A stretch of 64,000 nucleotides of DNA. It comes from Sphingopyxis sp. CCNWLW2. Its GTDB lineage: Bacteria > Pseudomonadota > Alphaproteobacteria > Sphingomonadales > Sphingomonadaceae. The stretch covers positions 2,297,001 to 2,361,000 of the forward strand of contig NZ_JBAWKJ010000001.1 of NCBI RefSeq assembly GCF_037095755.1, in the 5' to 3' direction. The notes under the pieces are model-generated. The model did no database searches and had not been told where the DNA came from. It saw only the letters and a list, made by a program, of their open reading frames with translations. Shown piece after piece: positions 61,674-64,000 of the stretch; position 1 is the stretch's first letter, and each line of letters starts with the position of its first letter. The translations under genes and the position numbers were made by a program.

Positions 61674-62651
61674 TTATAACTCGTCGGTATCGTAATTGGC
61701 CTGCGGATCGATTACCTCCCCTAAGATAATAAAGCGGTAGACGTCTCGAAGTCCGTTATGCAGCCAGTAGAAATCGTCGTGGCCTAATGGGGCAAATACG
61801 AACGTTCCAAAGCGGTTTAGGGGATGCATCGTCATGATGCGATCTTCATAGAATTCCTCGAAATATTTTAAGCCGCTCCTGTTCTCGCCAAATGCATCGT
61901 GAACAAAGTTCTGTGCATCGACGGCGCTCGGATTGGCGTTGCCCGCGGCCCGTAATGCATCAAAGATTATTGCTAGCGAGGCATCCAACGAAATCCAGAG
62001 AGGGTAATTCGCCTCCTCTCCAAACGAAGGATGCGTATATAACATCGACGACTTTAGCCACGTGGCCAACCCTCTGATCAGCAGGTGGTCCTGATCGTCG
62101 ATATTATCGAAAATGTTACGATGAACGTCGACAGGCAGAGGCCAATGAAAATGATTGTACTGGCAGGGAGGTAGCGGTGGACTCGCGCGGGGCCGTGAGT
62201 TGTCTTCTACCAGTTCACGACGGAGATGCGCTTCGATGTCGGCAACGTTGTCCGTTACATTTAGGGGGAGCCGGCTGTCGAGGCGAATCGAGGTTTCATT
62301 TGGATATTGGGCCATAAACCCGCGATCGACTCCGATCGCTAGAGCTAGCGAGGCCATCAAACGAGTTTCCTCGGGTGTCGGCTCATCGTGTTCAGTATAA
62401 TATGTATCCTCGTGCGCGTCCTGATCGAAGTGGCACGCCGTAAAGATTAGATCATCCCGAACTATATAGGCAGCATCGGGCATTAGAGAGGAGTGCGCCC
62501 AGTAGGTGCCGAGCGGCGACATTGGGCGTATTATGGTTCCGCTGCGAATACTGCGGTGCATCATCGGATGAGTGAGCGGCATTCGCGCAAGGTGTCCACT
62601 ACGCTCATAATTGTCACGCGGTATCGACAAGCAATTTACCGCAGATTCCAT
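61674..62651 (-). CDS. Hypothetical protein
   Basis: This protein of up to 325 residues is not recognised. The N-terminal 20-60 residues may be over-extended; no ribosome-binding site separates the candidate starts at 62651 and 62582. It is acidic with many aromatic residues (NHFHWPLPVDVHRNIFDNIDDQDHLLIRGLATWLKSS, FVFAPLGHDDFYWLHNGLRDVYRFI) and has no signal peptide. It is convergent with the XRE-ImmA/IrrE gene. Function unknown. Confidence 0.55.
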   Translation of the reverse strand: MESAVNCLSIPRDNYERSGHLARMPLTHPMMHRSIRSGTIIRPMSPLGTYWAHSSLMPDAAYIVRDDLIFTACHFDQDAHEDTYYTEHDEPTPEETRLMASLALAIGVDRGFMAQYPNETSIRLDSRLPLNVTDNVADIEAHLRRELVEDNSRPRASPPLPPCQYNHFHWPLPVDVHRNIFDNIDDQDHLLIRGLATWLKSSMLYTHPSFGEEANYPLWISLDASLAIIFDALRAAGNANPSAVDAQNFVHDAFGENRSGLKYFEEFYEDRIMTMHPLNRFGTFVFAPLGHDDFYWLHNGLRDVYRFIILGEVIDPQANYDTDEL

Positions 62652-62764
62652 AGGCTGTCACGCGTTTCATCTTCCAGACGGCGCCGGCAAAGGCCGCTTA
62701 CGCCATTCGCGTCTTGAAAGCCGCCAGGCCGCTACCGGCCATGAAGAGCCACGAGCGCAGCGAT

Positions 62765-63352
62765 TTACCGCCGTGCTGTCCAATACTCTCCCGGGCGTTC
62801 CGGCTCCGGAACGGCGGACGCCAAAATTCTATGGAACAGCTTGGACAATGTTTGACCCTCCGGATCGGCGCTAGTCAAAAGCCTTCGAATTTGCCAGCCA
62901 GTGGTTTCGACCCGCAAGTCGAAGCTGGTGCCGTCGACGCTGATTCCTCGCCCGCGCGCAGTGTCTTCCCCGGAGAGCACATCTGCCGTTGGCGCAAGAA
63001 TAGGAGCGATTTGAGTCGCGACAGCTTCATATTCGTCCGCGCGGATCGGTATTTCCCACCGTGCCTCGACGAGATACAAATTGCAGTCGCTGCGGCGAAG
63101 CAAACGGACAACGGTTAAAGTCCCCGGCCCCGCGTGGCGATCCTGGAACAACCGAATCACCCATGCTCGACCTGGATATTCGAGCGAGGGTGTCGCGCCG
63201 AATGTTACGACGTTGTCGAAGCCTTTGCTGGGCGGCGAGCCGGCAGCCTCAATCGCTGGCCCAAAGGGCTGTGGCTTACAATTGTCCGCAGCGGCTTGCG
63301 ATGGAGTACCTATTGCAACCGAAAGCCAGAGGGCGAGGAAAATGGGCCGCAT
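62765..63352 (-). CDS. Small secreted protein of unknown function
   Basis: This 195-residue protein has a signal peptide (RPIFLALWLSVAIGTPSQAAA) and two cysteines in the mature part (DNCKPQ and RSDCNLY) that could form a disulphide in the periplasm. No catalytic motif is seen. It lies alone upstream of, and divergent from, the sigma-factor gene at the right edge. Confidence 0.62.
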   Translation of the reverse strand: MRPIFLALWLSVAIGTPSQAAADNCKPQPFGPAIEAAGSPPSKGFDNVVTFGATPSLEYPGRAWVIRLFQDRHAGPGTLTVVRLLRRSDCNLYLVEARWEIPIRADEYEAVATQIAPILAPTADVLSGEDTARGRGISVDGTSFDLRVETTGWQIRRLLTSADPEGQTLSKLFHRILASAVPEPERPGEYWTARR

Positions 63353-63691
63353 ACTATACCTATCTCATTGAACACCCTGTATTTACAAGCACAAGACGGC
63401 ATTGGATGATGCGCCGACGTGGCTCTCGATTGCATGTCTGCTTTGGCAAATCCTTCGCCGAAAGCCGACCATCTCCAATCGGCCATAACTGATCGGATCG
63501 TGGGTATTCCGGGCTTGAAGTGACGAGGTATCACTTTTCGCTGCAAATCTGAGCGTTTTCGACATTGGCGCTTTCGACCAAGCCACCCAAATCGGTGGCA
63601 GATCGACACTCTCTTCTTATCGAGCTCAAACTCGAACTTGCATCTTCAACCGCGATTTGGTCCTCTCGCGCGCGAAGGAAATCGTTGGGCC
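63353..63691. other. Intergenic region before the last sigma-factor gene
   Basis: These 339 bases lie between divergent genes and contain no gene I can support; the short overlapping frames have no ribosome-binding sites. They should hold the promoters of both flanking genes. Confidence 0.45.
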
Positions 63692-64000
63692 ATGCGTTCG
63701 AAGCCGACATCGATGGATTATCGCGACACCACCGGTTCGGAGGGTGACGTCGAACGCGTCTATCGGTCCTACAAGGATCGGCTGCGCCGCTACGTTGCCG
63801 CAACTTTCGGTGCGGGGCCGCCTGATCCTGAAGACGTAGTCCAGGCGGCGTTCGAGAAGTTCGCGGGCCACGAAGACCGGGACGCGATCGCTAACCCTGA
63901 GGCCTTTCTGACAACGAGCGCGCGCAACTATGTCCTCGACCAGCGCCGGAGGCTCAAGGTTCGGGCCGATCATAGTGAAAATGAAAGAATATCAGGTGCG
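63692..64000 (+). CDS. ECF sigma factor, 3' end outside window
   Basis: The frame is open from the ATG at 63692 to the window edge, giving 103 residues. Visible are the start of region 2 (VERVYRSYKDRLRRYVAATF), the core segment PDPEDVVQAAFEKFAG and AFLTTSARNYVLDQRRRLKV, the FecI-like ECF pattern. AAGGAA precedes the ATG; Met at 63713 is the alternative start. By analogy with the operon at 50.9 kb a FecR gene and a TonB receptor may follow outside the window. Confidence 0.82.
   Translation, partial: MRSKPTSMDYRDTTGSEGDVERVYRSYKDRLRRYVAATFGAGPPDPEDVVQAAFEKFAGHEDRDAIANPEAFLTTSARNYVLDQRRRLKVRADHSENERISGA

Noticed and set aside
1..64000. tRNA, rRNA, CRISPR arrays, insertion sequences
   Set aside because: I looked for clustered spaced repeats, transposase or integrase motifs and tRNA-like cloverleaf ends in the gaps and recognised none. 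A tRNA or repeat scan would be needed to exclude them.

Overview
The window looks like the chromosome of an alphaproteobacterium of the Sphingomonadaceae (Sphingopyxis, Novosphingobium or Sphingobium type). The reasons are: GC-rich coding, several large TonB-dependent receptors, a RhaD aldolase/dehydrogenase plus RhaI form of rhamnose catabolism, a luxI-phyH pair, and a lasso-peptide cluster of the isopeptidase class. The genus is an inference. No rRNA, tRNA, CRISPR array, integrase or transposase was recognised.

Region 1 (1-26.4 kb) is a glycan-utilisation locus centred on L-rhamnose. It holds a GH3 beta-glucosidase (cut by the left edge), a GH106 alpha-L-rhamnosidase, a second GH106-like enzyme, a GH5-type glycosidase with a C-terminal carbohydrate-binding-like domain, three secreted or anchored hydrolases, a SusC-like TonB receptor and an MFS permease. 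The catabolic genes are kinase, bifunctional aldolase/dehydrogenase, isomerase and FMN-dependent L-lactate oxidising enzyme. Two paralogous TetR regulators lie inside the locus. A 23-bp imperfect palindrome (core ACAGTCA-N4-TGATTGT) recurs about 63-96 bp upstream of most transcription units and also appears far away at 52.67 kb, which defines a probable regulon.

Region 2 (26.5-37.5 kb) is a mobile-element-type module: ParB-like protein, three small conserved proteins, a 1450-residue methyltransferase/helicase, a toprim protein and a DUF2493 protein. A roughly 235-bp nested inverted-repeat structure lies between the toprim and DUF2493 genes. One small gene has been truncated by a 20-bp tandem duplication.

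Region 3 (37.6-51.0 kb) joins quorum sensing to a lasso peptide. A LuxR regulator, a HEPN-like/zinc-ribbon protein, a LuxI synthase, a PhyH dioxygenase and a GntR regulator precede a 45-residue lasso precursor (too short for ordinary ORF calling), the leader peptidase and the macrolactam synthetase. Facing them on the minus strand are an ECF sigma factor, FecR, a TonB receptor with a signalling domain and an AtxE2-like lasso isopeptidase. The luxI start codon and ribosome-binding site are buried in an 11-bp hairpin.

Region 4 (51.2-54.7 kb) has a divergent membrane esterase and a secreted TolB-like protein with the rhamnose-type operator between them. Region 5 (54.7-64 kb) is accessory DNA of poorly conserved genes: an HNH protein with an unassigned C-terminal half, a coupled soluble/membrane gene pair, an XRE-ImmA/IrrE protein with an upstream partner, several unknowns, and the start of another ECF sigma factor cut by the right edge.
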